64,000 nt of DNA from Chitinophagaceae bacterium (GTDB lineage: Bacteria > Bacteroidota > Bacteroidia > Chitinophagales > Chitinophagaceae). A program made the position numbers and the translations under genes. The notes below the pieces were generated by a model that saw only the letters and a program-made list of their open reading frames with translations, did no database searches and had not been told where the DNA came from. The stretch covers positions 1 to 64,000 of the forward strand of contig JAQBNK010000038.1 of NCBI GenBank assembly GCA_028288595.1. The letters run 5' to 3'. Shown here in pieces: positions 24,700 to 33,289 of the stretch (within the stretch, counting starts at the first letter, position 1; each line of letters begins with the position of its first letter).

Positions 24700-26745
24700 A
24701 TGAAATTACAGGTTCATGCTAAAACAATGTCGGCCGCATTGTTATTTTCCACCATAGCATTAGCCGGCCCCGGCGATAAATTGCCGAAAGAACCCGTTAA
24801 ATACATAGACAAATCTAACATGGATCTGTCTGTAAAACCGGGTGATAATTTTTACCTCTATGCAAATGGTAACTGGATAAAAAAACATCCTGTTCCCGCA
24901 TCAAAAACCCGTTGGGGTAGTTTTGATATGCTTAGAGAAGAAAGCTCTAAACGCATGCAAAATTTGCTGGAGGATGCCGCTGCTCATACCAGCAAAGGCA
25001 GATCAACCCAAATGATCGGCGATCTTTATGCAAGCGGAATGGATTCTGCAACCATCGAAGCAAGAGGCTACTTACCAATTAAATCAGACCTGGATCGTGT
25101 TACAGCTATCACTAACCTGCCCGACCTGCTTACACAAATCGCGGTGATGCGTACACAAGGCGCAGGATCCGCATTAATTTCTGTGGGTATTCAGCCAGAC
25201 AGGAAAAATGTAACGCATTACATTCCATCTATCGGCCAGGGCGGAACTTCTTTACCAGATCGTGATTACTACATAAATAACGATCCGAGAAGCGTAAAAA
25301 TTCGCCAGGCTTATACCCAGCATCTTCAAAATATGTTCGGACTTGTTGGCCAGGACGCAGCTACTGCTTCCCGCAATGCAGATGCAGTTTTAAGAATTGA
25401 AACCGCTCTTGCAAAAGCACAGTACAGCCGCGTTGAACAACGTGATCCATATAAAACCTATAACAAGTATGCAATAAAAGACCTTGGTGCTTTAAGCCAG
25501 AATGTTAACTGGTTCGATTTGCTGAACAAAATGAAGATCCATAATGCAGACAGCATTATTGTAAGCAATCCTTCTTTCCTTAAAACCCTTGATGGCATGC
25601 TCACCAGCGTTCCGATCAATGACTGGAAAGCTTATGTGCAATGGAACATCATTCGCAATGCAGCTCCTAATTTAAGCAGTGCTTTTGTGAATGAAGATTT
25701 CAGGCTTACACAAGCGCTCACCGGCCAGAAAGAACAAACACCCCGCTGGCAAAGAATGAGCGGCTTAATAGACCGTTCACTAAGCGATCTCCTCGGCCAG
25801 TTATACGTTGAGAAATATTTTAAGCCCGCGGCAAAACAAAGAATGCTTGAGTTGGTAAATAATATGACATCAACATTCGCTTCACGCATCAATAAGCTCG
25901 ACTGGATGAGCGATGAAACCAAACAAAGAGCACTCGAAAAATTATCTGCTATCAAAAGAAAGATCGCTTATCCTGATAAGTGGAGAGATTACCAGGGAAT
26001 TAATATCAGCCGTGAAAATTATTTCGAAAACCTTCGCAATATCAGCGTTTGGGGTTATGACTTTAGCGTAAACCGCTTAGGTAAACCGGTTGACAGAACA
26101 GAATGGGGAATGACGCCGCCAACGATCAATGCTTCATATAACCCTTCTGCAAATGATATTACTTTCCCTGCCGGTATTTTGCAAGCGCCTTTTTTTGATT
26201 TTGGTGCAGATGATGCAATCAACTACGGAGGAATCGCTGCTGTTATAGGTCATGAAATGACGCATGGCTTCGACGACCAGGGAAGCCAGTTCGCAGCTGA
26301 CGGCAATTTAAAGAACTGGTGGGCTCCAAGTGATTCTGCTCAGTTCAGATCACGCACACAAAAAGTAGTTGACCAGTATAACAACTTTACTGTTCTCGAT
26401 ACGATCCATGTAAATGGCAAATTAACTTTAGGAGAAAATCTTGCTGATCTCGGTGGTTTGAATATTGCTTATGAAGCATTCACTCATACCAAACAATTTA
26501 AAGAAGGTAAGAAGATAGATGGCTTCACACCAACCCAGCGTTTCTTCCTTAACTGGGCACAGGTTTGGAGAAGTAATACAGTAGATGAAACTGCAGCGCA
26601 GCTAATTAAAACTGATCCGCATTCTCCGGGAATGTATCGTGCAAACGGACCCGTTGCAAACATGGATCAATGGTACCAGGCATTTAATGTAAAACCAGGT
26701 GATAGAATGTACAAGGCTCCGGAGCAGAGGATTCACATTTGGTAA
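24700..26745 (+). CDS. Secreted M13-family (neprilysin-like) metallopeptidase
   Basis: A 681-residue zinc endopeptidase. A signal peptide ends near STIALAG. The M13 amino-terminal domain begins NMDLSVKPGDNFYLYANGNW. The zinc site is HEMTH (518-522) with the third ligand in ENLADLGG (Glu579), and the family-specific tail CxxW-like end is replaced by the usual bacterial ending RIHIW. M13 enzymes cleave peptides up to about 40 residues. The gene ends in a strong terminator about 100 bp downstream and appears to be a single unit. Confidence 0.94.
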   Translation: MKLQVHAKTMSAALLFSTIALAGPGDKLPKEPVKYIDKSNMDLSVKPGDNFYLYANGNWIKKHPVPASKTRWGSFDMLREESSKRMQNLLEDAAAHTSKGRSTQMIGDLYASGMDSATIEARGYLPIKSDLDRVTAITNLPDLLTQIAVMRTQGAGSALISVGIQPDRKNVTHYIPSIGQGGTSLPDRDYYINNDPRSVKIRQAYTQHLQNMFGLVGQDAATASRNADAVLRIETALAKAQYSRVEQRDPYKTYNKYAIKDLGALSQNVNWFDLLNKMKIHNADSIIVSNPSFLKTLDGMLTSVPINDWKAYVQWNIIRNAAPNLSSAFVNEDFRLTQALTGQKEQTPRWQRMSGLIDRSLSDLLGQLYVEKYFKPAAKQRMLELVNNMTSTFASRINKLDWMSDETKQRALEKLSAIKRKIAYPDKWRDYQGINISRENYFENLRNISVWGYDFSVNRLGKPVDRTEWGMTPPTINASYNPSANDITFPAGILQAPFFDFGADDAINYGGIAAVIGHEMTHGFDDQGSQFAADGNLKNWWAPSDSAQFRSRTQKVVDQYNNFTVLDTIHVNGKLTLGENLADLGGLNIAYEAFTHTKQFKEGKKIDGFTPTQRFFLNWAQVWRSNTVDETAAQLIKTDPHSPGMYRANGPVANMDQWYQAFNVKPGDRMYKAPEQRIHIW

Positions 26746-26841
26746 GAATGATGAGTGATGAGTAATGAATAATGAGTGGGCTCATGAAATTCAGCGACTC
26801 AGTTCGATATTCAAAATTCCTTGTTCCTTGTTCGATATTCA
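26746..26841. repeat. Word-like repeats after the M13 gene
   Basis: ATGAGT/AATGAATAATGAG-type words follow the stop codon, then the 12-mer GTTCGATATTCA occurs twice (26802 and 26830) around CCTTGTTCCTTG. There is no coding signal. This gap and the next two entries cover all of the 310-bp intergenic space. Confidence 0.55.
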
Positions 26842-26843
26842 GT

Positions 26844-26877
26844 AAAGTCCCGTTCAAATTTGAACGGGACTTTTTTT
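26844..26877 (+). terminator. Intrinsic terminator of the M13 peptidase gene
   Basis: A perfect 15-bp self-complementary stem (AAAGTCCCGTTCAAA / TTTGAACGGGACTTT) followed by a T-run to 26877. The A-run on the other side makes it workable in reverse as well. Confidence 0.85.
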
Positions 26878-26948
26878 GTACCGGGCTTTATAACTTTATT
26901 GAGCTTCAGAGGCGTCGCACTCTTGTACAGTAGTTCTTTATTGAACCT

Positions 26949-27040
26949 TTTAACCACAAGGAACACAAAGGAAAAACACCAGGCACACAAAGAGTTCCTT
27001 ATGTTCTTTGTGGTTTAAGTTTGTGTTCCTTGTGGTTAAA
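26949..27040. repeat. Perfect 21-bp inverted repeat just before the phosphoesterase start
   Basis: The arm at 26949-26969 (TTTAACCACAAGGAACACAA and one more A) is exactly complementary to 27020-27040; a further partial copy (GTTCTTTGTGGTTT) lies in the loop. The ACCACAAGG/ACACAAAG word is a frequent intergenic repeat type in many bacteria. The right arm ends 15 bp before the ATG of the next gene, so the hairpin would sit in its leader. Confidence 0.8.
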
Positions 27041-27055
27041 TTTTAACTTGCTCAC

Positions 27056-28897
27056 ATGAAAAAATATTTTCTTTCATTTTTATTATTTGCCTGCACATTT
27101 TCTTATAGTCAAATCAAACCTTTCCGTTTTGCCTTCATAAGCGACACCCACATCGGTTCTCCAAACGGGGCATCAGAAGAAGATCTTCGCCGCACAGTTA
27201 AAGATGTAAACGCAATGAATGATGTCGACTTTGTTGTTATAACCGGAGATATAACAGAACTCGGAACAAACGAACAACTAAAATTGGCGAAGCAATTATT
27301 GGATAGTTTCAATAAACCCTGGTACATCATTCCAGGTAATCATGATGCTGGCTGGAGCGAATCCGGCGGTGATGCATTCGCTCAAACTTTCGGCAACGAT
27401 AAATTTGTTTTTGATCATGACGGTATCCGCTTTATCGGTTGTGCATCCGGGCCCTATGTGCGCATGAGCGACGGGCACGTTCCGAGAAGTCATATCAACT
27501 GGCTGGATAGCGTTCTGAAAAAAACACCCGATGATATGCCTGTTATTTTTCTCAATCACTATCCCATGGATAACCAAATGGATAACTGGTATGAAGTGAT
27601 CGATCGACTCAAAACAAAAAATACAATTGCAATTCTTTGTGGCCATGGTCATGCTAATAAATATTTTAAAGGTGGTTTCGAAGATATTCCCGGCGTAATG
27701 GGCCGTTCTAACCTGAGAGCTAAAGATGCCGTGGGCGGATATAACCTTGTTGATGTGCGAACTGATTCAATCATTTTCAGGCAAAGAAAACCAGGCATCC
27801 AAACACTGCCACAATGGGCAGGTGTAAAAATTGAAAAGCATAATTATACTACTGCTGCTGCAAGACCAGATTTCAGCATTAATAACCAGTACAATTATGT
27901 AAAATCAAAATGGTTATTTCAATCAGATGCAAATGTGATTTCAACCCCGGTGATTAGTAACAACCATGTGATATTTGGTAACCAGTCATGCATTATTCAA
28001 TCCCTCTCCTTAACTGATGGTAAAAAAGAATGGTCCTATAAAACAGGAGGAGCTATCTTCTCCTCTCCTGCCGCAGCAAATGGCAACATAATATTAGGCT
28101 CAGCCGATAGTTATGTTTATTGTTTAACCGATAAAGGAAAACTAAACTGGAAATTCAAAACAGATGCTGCAGTTCTTGGCTGTCCCGTTATTGAAAATAA
28201 TACGGTGTACATAGGCGGCAGCGATCATCATTTCAGGGCCCTTGATCTTAAAACGGGTAAGCAACTCTGGAGTTTTGGTGGATTAAACGGGCCCGTTGTG
28301 AGCACCCCTGTTATTAATAACGACAAAATAATTTTCGGCGCATGGGACACTAATTTATATGCGCTCAATAAAAAAGATGGCTCGTTAATTTGGAAATGGA
28401 ATAATGGATCTACAGTTACCAACTTCTCTCCTGCATCCTGTATACCTGTAATACATGAAGGTGTTGTATATGTAGTTGCACCCGACCGTTACATTACCGC
28501 CCTGGACGTAAACGATGGAAAAATGCTATGGCGAAATAATGATGCTACGATAAGGGAATCGATTGGAATCTCAGATAATGGCCAGTTTGTTTATGGTAAA
28601 ACCATGAATGATACCATCGTTGCGTACCGAACCAGCCGTGACAAACAATTTGCTGCCTGGAAAATGAATGCGCATTTTGGTTATGAACATGTACCCTCCA
28701 TGCTGATTGAAAAACAAGGTGAAGTATTTTTTGGAACAAGAAGCGGTGTGGTTTATTCAATCGATCCGGCAATGCAAAAAATTAATTGGGCACATAAGAT
28801 TGATAACTCCATGGTGAATACCGTAAGTCCATTAGATAAGAATCATGTTATTGTTTCTACGATGGATGGGAAGGTGAGCTTACTGGAACACAAGTGA
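27056..28897 (+). CDS. Metallophosphoesterase fused to PQQ-type beta-propeller, secreted
   Basis: A 613-residue exported protein with signal peptide ending near FSYSQ. Residues 22-240 are a calcineurin-like phosphoesterase with a full metal site: DTH (Asp30, His32), GDITE, GNHDAGW, NHYP and GHGHAN. Residues about 280-610 are a quinoprotein-like propeller, with repeated units such as SPAAANGNIILGSADSYVY and CPVIENNTVYIGGSDHHF containing the tryptophan-docking pattern (GxxxWSF). The propeller probably binds a ligand or partner rather than PQQ. Bacteroidota encode several such two-domain proteins. The catalytic substrate is unknown. Confidence 0.9.
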   Translation: MKKYFLSFLLFACTFSYSQIKPFRFAFISDTHIGSPNGASEEDLRRTVKDVNAMNDVDFVVITGDITELGTNEQLKLAKQLLDSFNKPWYIIPGNHDAGWSESGGDAFAQTFGNDKFVFDHDGIRFIGCASGPYVRMSDGHVPRSHINWLDSVLKKTPDDMPVIFLNHYPMDNQMDNWYEVIDRLKTKNTIAILCGHGHANKYFKGGFEDIPGVMGRSNLRAKDAVGGYNLVDVRTDSIIFRQRKPGIQTLPQWAGVKIEKHNYTTAAARPDFSINNQYNYVKSKWLFQSDANVISTPVISNNHVIFGNQSCIIQSLSLTDGKKEWSYKTGGAIFSSPAAANGNIILGSADSYVYCLTDKGKLNWKFKTDAAVLGCPVIENNTVYIGGSDHHFRALDLKTGKQLWSFGGLNGPVVSTPVINNDKIIFGAWDTNLYALNKKDGSLIWKWNNGSTVTNFSPASCIPVIHEGVVYVVAPDRYITALDVNDGKMLWRNNDATIRESIGISDNGQFVYGKTMNDTIVAYRTSRDKQFAAWKMNAHFGYEHVPSMLIEKQGEVFFGTRSGVVYSIDPAMQKINWAHKIDNSMVNTVSPLDKNHVIVSTMDGKVSLLEHK

Positions 28898-28901
28898 TTT
28901 T

Positions 28902-28975
28902 GCTACAAAGACTCCGAGGTACAAAGCATAAATCTTAGTGTTTCTTTCTGTCTTCGTGTCTTTGTGGCTATTACT
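28902..28975. repeat. ACAAAGAC-type inverted repeat between convergent genes
   Basis: CTACAAAGACTCCGAGG on the left is loosely complementary to CTTCGTGTCTTTGTGGC on the right, the same repeat class as at 26949-27040. It occupies the gap between the phosphoesterase and the LytTR gene ends, where it may act as a terminator. Confidence 0.4.
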
Positions 28976-28990
28976 ATTCTTTCGTGGCAA

Positions 28991-29731
28991 TCACAAACCC
29001 AATACTTCTCTCAATTTTGAATAGCCCGCTTTACTAACGGGTACCTGCACACCAGTTTTTAAAACCGCCACATGGCTCTCTTTTTCATACGGATCAATTC
29101 GGGTTATCTGGATCACATTTAAAATGTAGGAGCGGTGTACTCTTACAAATTGCTGCGCATCCAAACTGTTTTCAAAAAAAGACATGGTTTTATTTTTCAG
29201 GAAGGCGCCATCTTTTGTATGCAGTTTTACATAATCATCAGCCGCCTCAATGTAAAAAATATCCTGTACAGGAATGATGCGGATCTTACCCGCAATCTTC
29301 ACTACAACTCTTTCACTTTGAAAAGGAATATCGGTAACGGCGTTTAAAAATTCTGTTGTTTGTTTCTGCGCAGCAGGTTGTTGCTGGCCTTTCCATTTTT
29401 CAATGGCTTTATCAAACCGGTCTTTGCTGAATGGCTTCAATAAATAGTCAACAGCATGTGTTTCGAAGGCCCGGATGGCATACTCGTCAAACGCTGTGGT
29501 AAAAATGACAGCAGGTGGTTGTTCAACCAGCTCAAGCATTTCGAAGCCATTGATCTTTGGCATTTGAATATCCAGGAAAATAAGATCAGGCTGATGCTGC
29601 ATAATAGCTTTAATTCCTTCGAAGCCATCATTACATTCCTGCATAATAGTAATATCAGGATGGCCCTGCAGGTATTCTTTTACAATGGACCTGGCCAATG
29701 GTTCATCATCAATCAAAATTGCCTTTATCAT
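28991..29731 (-). CDS. LytTR-family response regulator
   Basis: A 246-residue regulator. Residues 1-120 are a receiver with the acid pocket DDE (8-10), the phosphorylated Asp in IFLDIQMPK (about 54), the TTA switch in FTTAFDEYA and the conserved Lys in LLKPFS. Residues about 145-246 are a LytTR DNA-binding domain (IRIIPVQDIFYIEAADDYVKL, FVRVHRSYILN). Its start overlaps the kinase gene by 4 bp, typical of coupled pairs. It probably controls envelope genes, perhaps its own operon with the LiaF-like protein. Confidence 0.94.
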   Translation of the reverse strand: MIKAILIDDEPLARSIVKEYLQGHPDITIMQECNDGFEGIKAIMQHQPDLIFLDIQMPKINGFEMLELVEQPPAVIFTTAFDEYAIRAFETHAVDYLLKPFSKDRFDKAIEKWKGQQQPAAQKQTTEFLNAVTDIPFQSERVVVKIAGKIRIIPVQDIFYIEAADDYVKLHTKDGAFLKNKTMSFFENSLDAQQFVRVHRSYILNVIQITRIDPYEKESHVAVLKTGVQVPVSKAGYSKLREVLGL

Positions 29732-30765
29732 ACTAACTGCGGAATTAAAATGGTTGTAATAAAAATACCATCACTGCTTTTTGTTTGCAACAGGTCATTT
29801 CTGCCAAATAATAAATAAAGCCTGCGTTGTACAGATTTCAATCCAAAGCCGGTGCCTTTTCCCGGCGAACTTGTCTCTGCATCATAAGGATTTTGAACAA
29901 TTATCCTCAGCATATTATTTTCTACTGCTGCATTGATATGAATGAGAATATCGCCAGTAGTATCATATAACCCAAATTTGATCGCATTCTCCACAATAGG
30001 CTGTAATAACATAGCAGGTAACTGAGATATGGCCGGGGCCTCATTGTTAATAACAGAATCCAGCCGGTGCCCAAATCTCACCTTTTCAATATCCAGGTAT
30101 AATTTTAAATGCTGCAGTTCTTCATCCAGGCTCACCCATTGGTTGTCTTCTTTTTTTAATGTCCCCCGCAAAAAATCTGACAACTGTTGTATCATATTCC
30201 GGGCTTGTCCGGGGTCTGATCCTATCAATGCATTTACGGAATTTAAACTGTTGAATAAAAAATGCGGGTGCAGTTGCTGTCTCAGTTTAAAAAGCTCTGC
30301 TTCTCTTGCGAGTTTTTCTGCATCAGTTTTTCTTTTCTCATTTTCCCGCTGATCCTGCACGGTATACCAAAGCACACTTAACAATGCCATACACCCTGTT
30401 ACTAAAAAACCGATCATCATTCTAACCGGTATCGAAGCGGAAAAAAAACTTTGATAATCGGTTGTTACCGGCGAAACAAGCATTACTAGAGACCGGCTGA
30501 TAAATAACCATATGGCCGACATGAGCAGGCAAAGGCTTAAAACATATATGTAACGTTGCTTTGCAGGAAGATAATAACCAAATAAATTACTGATCAGCAT
30601 TACGCTTCCTGCCAACAGTATGTTGCTTACTAAACTGTCTGTAAAGGCTGTGAGTGTACTGAATCCAAATCCCTTCAAAACAATCATGTGCATTGCCGCC
30701 CACAAGATCCAGCAACCCGTAAATACAAGTAGGAACTTTTTTGTTTTAAAAGGAGATGGCGACAT
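29728..30765 (-). CDS. LytS-type sensor histidine kinase
   Basis: A 345-residue membrane kinase. Four hydrophobic segments occupy about residues 10-135 with hardly any periplasmic sequence, so it likely senses a signal within the membrane. A short coiled linker (about 135-160) leads to the His_kinase domain with the phospho-acceptor box QLHPHFLFNSLNSVNAL, and the ATPase part has NAIKFG and GKGTGFGLKSV. It overlaps the response regulator by 4 bp and lies 1 bp after the DUF4288 gene, in an operon that begins with the LiaF-like protein. Confidence 0.93.
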   Translation of the reverse strand: MSPSPFKTKKFLLVFTGCWILWAAMHMIVLKGFGFSTLTAFTDSLVSNILLAGSVMLISNLFGYYLPAKQRYIYVLSLCLLMSAIWLFISRSLVMLVSPVTTDYQSFFSASIPVRMMIGFLVTGCMALLSVLWYTVQDQRENEKRKTDAEKLAREAELFKLRQQLHPHFLFNSLNSVNALIGSDPGQARNMIQQLSDFLRGTLKKEDNQWVSLDEELQHLKLYLDIEKVRFGHRLDSVINNEAPAISQLPAMLLQPIVENAIKFGLYDTTGDILIHINAAVENNMLRIIVQNPYDAETSSPGKGTGFGLKSVQRRLYLLFGRNDLLQTKSSDGIFITTILIPQLV

Positions 30766-30766
30766 A

Positions 30767-31126
30767 TTATATAATCTGCAGCAATTTATGCGTTTGTTTT
30801 AAAGCAAGCTGCGCGGCTTTCCGGTTAATATCCTCCGTGTATCGCTCACCATCATCCGATTCTTTGATGGCAGAATATACCTCGGCTCCATCTATCAGCC
30901 CAGACATCCGGTATAACTCAGGCACATTAATAAACTTCCATTGAACCATTTGCTGCCTGTTATTAGCAAAGTTGTCCTGCTCATCAGTTCCTAATTGTAT
31001 GGCTTTATATAAAGCTTCATCTTCATTCGCCGCCTCTATTAATCTTAATTGCTCATCGAATTGCGGTGTATGATCTCCATCACCACATATGATCCTGAAT
31101 ACGAGTTTAGCAAGATACCAGTTCAT
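30767..31126 (-). CDS. DUF4288-family protein
   Basis: A 119-residue cytoplasmic protein starting MNWYLAKLVFRIICGDGDH. The opening, together with FDEQLRLIEAANEDEALYKA and the tail pattern, matches DUF4288, a family of unknown role found near signalling genes. I start at the ATG at 31126; the open frame continues upstream only through an intergenic repeat hairpin, and that extension is not protein-like. It is 1 bp from the kinase gene, so it may modulate or report on that two-component system. Confidence 0.72.
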   Translation of the reverse strand: MNWYLAKLVFRIICGDGDHTPQFDEQLRLIEAANEDEALYKAIQLGTDEQDNFANNRQQMVQWKFINVPELYRMSGLIDGAEVYSAIKESDDGERYTEDINRKAAQLALKQTHKLLQII

Positions 31127-31157
31127 AGTTTTGATTTTTAAAATCCTGGATATAATG

Positions 31158-31230
31158 GTTGGCAGCTGATAGTTGGCGGTTGGCAATCCATACGGCACTT
31201 TCTGCCAACTATCCACTATCAACCGCCAAC
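31158..31230. repeat. Imperfect 28-bp inverted repeat of GTTGATAGTTGGC words
   Basis: Two 28-nt arms (31158-31185 and 31203-31230) match at 22 of 28 positions around a 17-nt loop. The words GTTGGC and TGATAGT recur at 32465 and 40205. It lies between the LiaF-like gene and DUF4288 within one operon, so it could tune read-through or RNA stability. Confidence 0.7.
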
Positions 31231-31235
31231 TTCTA

Positions 31236-32096
31236 TTATGCGTAGCTCCTGATATCTATTCCTCCCATAAAACAAGTGCCTTTTAAGATCAGCACTTTAT
31301 TAGGATCCATGGGTGCATTAGACATTTGCCGCTTATCTTCTATACCGCCGAATATCGCTACCACTTCTGATTGCACATCCCAGCTTGCAGGAACGATAAG
31401 CTTTGTTCCGCCAAGTATATTAGTTGTGTCGATTACAACGGGATGAGTAATGTCAGCCTGTAATAAATTCAATTCCGTTCCACCAAAAATGCTCGTGATA
31501 TCGCCGCCTTTAAAATTTTTTGATAACACGATCTTTTCTACGCCGCCGAAAATAGCCGTACTGTCTATATAATCTGACCGGTCGTTATACTTCGAATCGC
31601 TGTACTTATAATCTCCCGTATTTATTCCTGGTGCTACAGTAGTTATGTGTTGCTCGTCAGTGGTTTTATCCCGGTTTCTTCTTTCATCATCCCGGCAATT
31701 ACGGCGGGGACGAAAGATCATGATCAACCCGAACATAACAAGCAGTGCCGGCCATAAAAAATGCTTGAGGTTATTGCCTGTTAATATTTCATCGGCAAGA
31801 AAAGCACCCCCCACCAGTATCATGATAATCCAGCCAAAACTTCTGAAGCCATGACGGATACCTGAAAAGATTCCAATCGCGATCAAAAAAACCGGCCAGC
31901 TAAAGAACCAGTAAGGAAAGACAACTCCTGACTCACGCAGCAGAAGAACAATTCCTACACCCAGTAAAAAAACACCACCCCACCTGCGATTCCGTTTAGA
32001 ATGTTTGCGAAAATAATCGTGGTTACGCTGCGCATGTTCCCGAAACCACTCATCGTGTTTTTTCGGTTTTATATCATCTGTATTCATGTTTTCCAT
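31236..32096 (-). CDS. LiaF-like membrane protein with DUF5668-type helices
   Basis: A 286-residue membrane protein. A charged, His/Arg-rich cytoplasmic start (about 40 residues) is followed by four hydrophobic helices between 42 and 130 (GGVFLLGVGIVLLL, FLIAIGIFSGI and others), then a polar linker and a beta-helical repeat domain with STAIFGGVEKIVLS, ITSIFGGTELNLL, NILGGTKLIV and VAIFGGIED. This repeat pattern is that of the carboxy domain of LiaF and related cell-envelope stress proteins. It is first in the operon with DUF4288, LytS kinase and LytTR regulator, so it probably acts as a sensor or inhibitor for that system. Confidence 0.85.
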   Translation of the reverse strand: MENMNTDDIKPKKHDEWFREHAQRNHDYFRKHSKRNRRWGGVFLLGVGIVLLLRESGVVFPYWFFSWPVFLIAIGIFSGIRHGFRSFGWIIMILVGGAFLADEILTGNNLKHFLWPALLVMFGLIMIFRPRRNCRDDERRNRDKTTDEQHITTVAPGINTGDYKYSDSKYNDRSDYIDSTAIFGGVEKIVLSKNFKGGDITSIFGGTELNLLQADITHPVVIDTTNILGGTKLIVPASWDVQSEVVAIFGGIEDKRQMSNAPMDPNKVLILKGTCFMGGIDIRSYA

Positions 32097-32279
32097 TTTG
32101 TTTGATTTTGTACAGCAAAGAAACTAAGGCCTTTTCCAAAAGACAATGAGCAATAGGCGATAAGAAGAAAACAGCCGGTAAACAATAGGAAAATTCCGGT
32201 GAACGGCTTGCTTAATTGTTCACCGCCTAATGCCCGGAGATGGCATGGTTTTTTAACTGAAAACGGTAAATAGATTTTT

Positions 32280-32456
32280 ATGGAAAACAAACATGACATA
32301 GGTCGGGACCGCCAGCGTGTGGCTGCCGGCCAGGATTGGGAAGTAGAATACATGGCTAAGAAATATAACGTTTCCGAGAAAGAAGTAGAAGATGCAATTC
32401 AGCGGGTTGGAGTTAGCAGGGAAAAAGTTGAAGAGTTTCTCTCTCAGAAAAGATAA
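32280..32456 (+). CDS. DUF3606 miniprotein
   Basis: A 58-residue protein beginning MENKHDIGRDRQRV and ending VEEFLSQKR. The core is the DUF3606 pattern: DRxRVAAGQDWEVEYMAKKY, then VSEKEVEDAIQRVG and a final helix. These tiny acidic/basic helical proteins are widespread in Bacteroidota and Proteobacteria and of unknown function; stress expression has been suggested for some. It is divergent from the LiaF-like operon, and its 3' side is the perfect hairpin at 32465. The match over the full length makes the call firm despite the size. Confidence 0.85.
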   Translation: MENKHDIGRDRQRVAAGQDWEVEYMAKKYNVSEKEVEDAIQRVGVSREKVEEFLSQKR

Positions 32457-32464
32457 GAAAATTT

Positions 32465-32515
32465 GCAGTTGATAGTTGCCGTTGACTGAATGGCCAGCTC
32501 TCAACTATCAACTGC
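32465..32515. repeat. Perfect 14-bp inverted repeat between DUF3606 and NTF2-like genes
   Basis: GCAGTTGATAGTTG (32465-32478) pairs exactly with CAACTATCAACTGC (32502-32515) across a 23-nt loop. It starts 8 bp after the DUF3606 stop and ends 4 bp before the end of the convergent NTF2-like gene, so it is well placed as a shared transcription end or RNA 3' protector. It belongs to the same word family as 31158. Confidence 0.75.
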
Positions 32516-32519
32516 TAAC

Positions 32520-33080
32520 TTAATTCAGATACTTCGCAGGCAGTGGATTTTCAGGTGTTTCACCCTGCCAGAAGATATTAATTATCCACCAGCGGCTGCC
32601 ATCGTTCCACAACTGGATGCTGTTGATACCACGCACAAATGGTTTTTCATCTGCTGCGGTGTGCCTGCTTTCATAGGTGCTGAAAACATGCGCTATGTTA
32701 CCGTATACCTCTGTTTTATTGCTTATTTCTTTTTCAAAAAAACCGTTCTTTTCAAGATAGGGTCCAGAAGAAGTAATATAATCTTCCACCGTTAAAACCC
32801 GTTTTGAAAAACTACCATCAGTCCTTTTTCCAGTTGGGATCATCTTTGCTTCAGGTATGAACAACGTTCTCATCCTGTCCCAGTTTCTTTTTTCATTTCC
32901 GGGCCCTGAAATCACATCATACAAAGCCTTTAATATGGCATCTATGGAACTTACATCTTTACTATCAGCAGGGATGCTATCGATACTTTGTGTTGAATTT
33001 TGAATGTTGAATTTTGAATGAAAAGATGCATTACCTGCTAGAGTTATTACCAGGAACGTAAACAAAAAAATCTTTTTCAT
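32520..33080 (-). CDS. Secreted NTF2-like (SnoaL/DUF4440-type) protein with repeat-derived segment
   Basis: A 186-residue exported protein. A signal peptide (MKKIFLFTFLVITLAGNA) is followed by about 14 residues, SFHSKFNIQNSTQS, encoded by a tandem copy of the intergenic word CATTCAAAATTCAA, and then by an NTF2-like cone fold: AILKALYDVISGPG, RNWDRMRTLFIPEAKM, NIAHVFSTYESR and WWIINIFWQGE. NTF2-like proteins are mostly ligand-binding or small enzymes; no catalytic role can be given. The repeat-derived stretch is probably a flexible linker after cleavage. Confidence 0.78.
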   Translation of the reverse strand: MKKIFLFTFLVITLAGNASFHSKFNIQNSTQSIDSIPADSKDVSSIDAILKALYDVISGPGNEKRNWDRMRTLFIPEAKMIPTGKRTDGSFSKRVLTVEDYITSSGPYLEKNGFFEKEISNKTEVYGNIAHVFSTYESRHTAADEKPFVRGINSIQLWNDGSRWWIINIFWQGETPENPLPAKYLN

Positions 33081-33289
33081 AATGCTATTTGCAAATAAAA
33101 TACAACATTGTTGTCAAGCTGCAAACAAACTTTGTTTCCCCATTTAACATTCAACATTCAGCATTCACCATCATTTTTTCAATGCCCGCCTGCTACAAAT
33201 CATTGTTAAATAGTTTTAACCAGGGCCGCTTTAAATCTTTTGCAACATTTTCTGTCTGAACTTTAGAAAACAAGAAAAAGAAACCCCTC

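Noticed and set aside
26821-27018. 65-codon frame after the M13 gene
   Set aside because: It is made of the terminator and repeat sequence; no start signal or conserved residues.
32253-32504. 83-codon minus-strand frame opposite the DUF3606 gene
   Set aside because: The plus-strand frame matches DUF3606 along its whole length, so this is its shadow.
33102-33114. 13-bp palindrome ACAACATTGTTGT upstream of the NTF2-like gene
   Set aside because: It is short and AT-rich, as expected by chance at this rate, and no second copy or factor was noticed.
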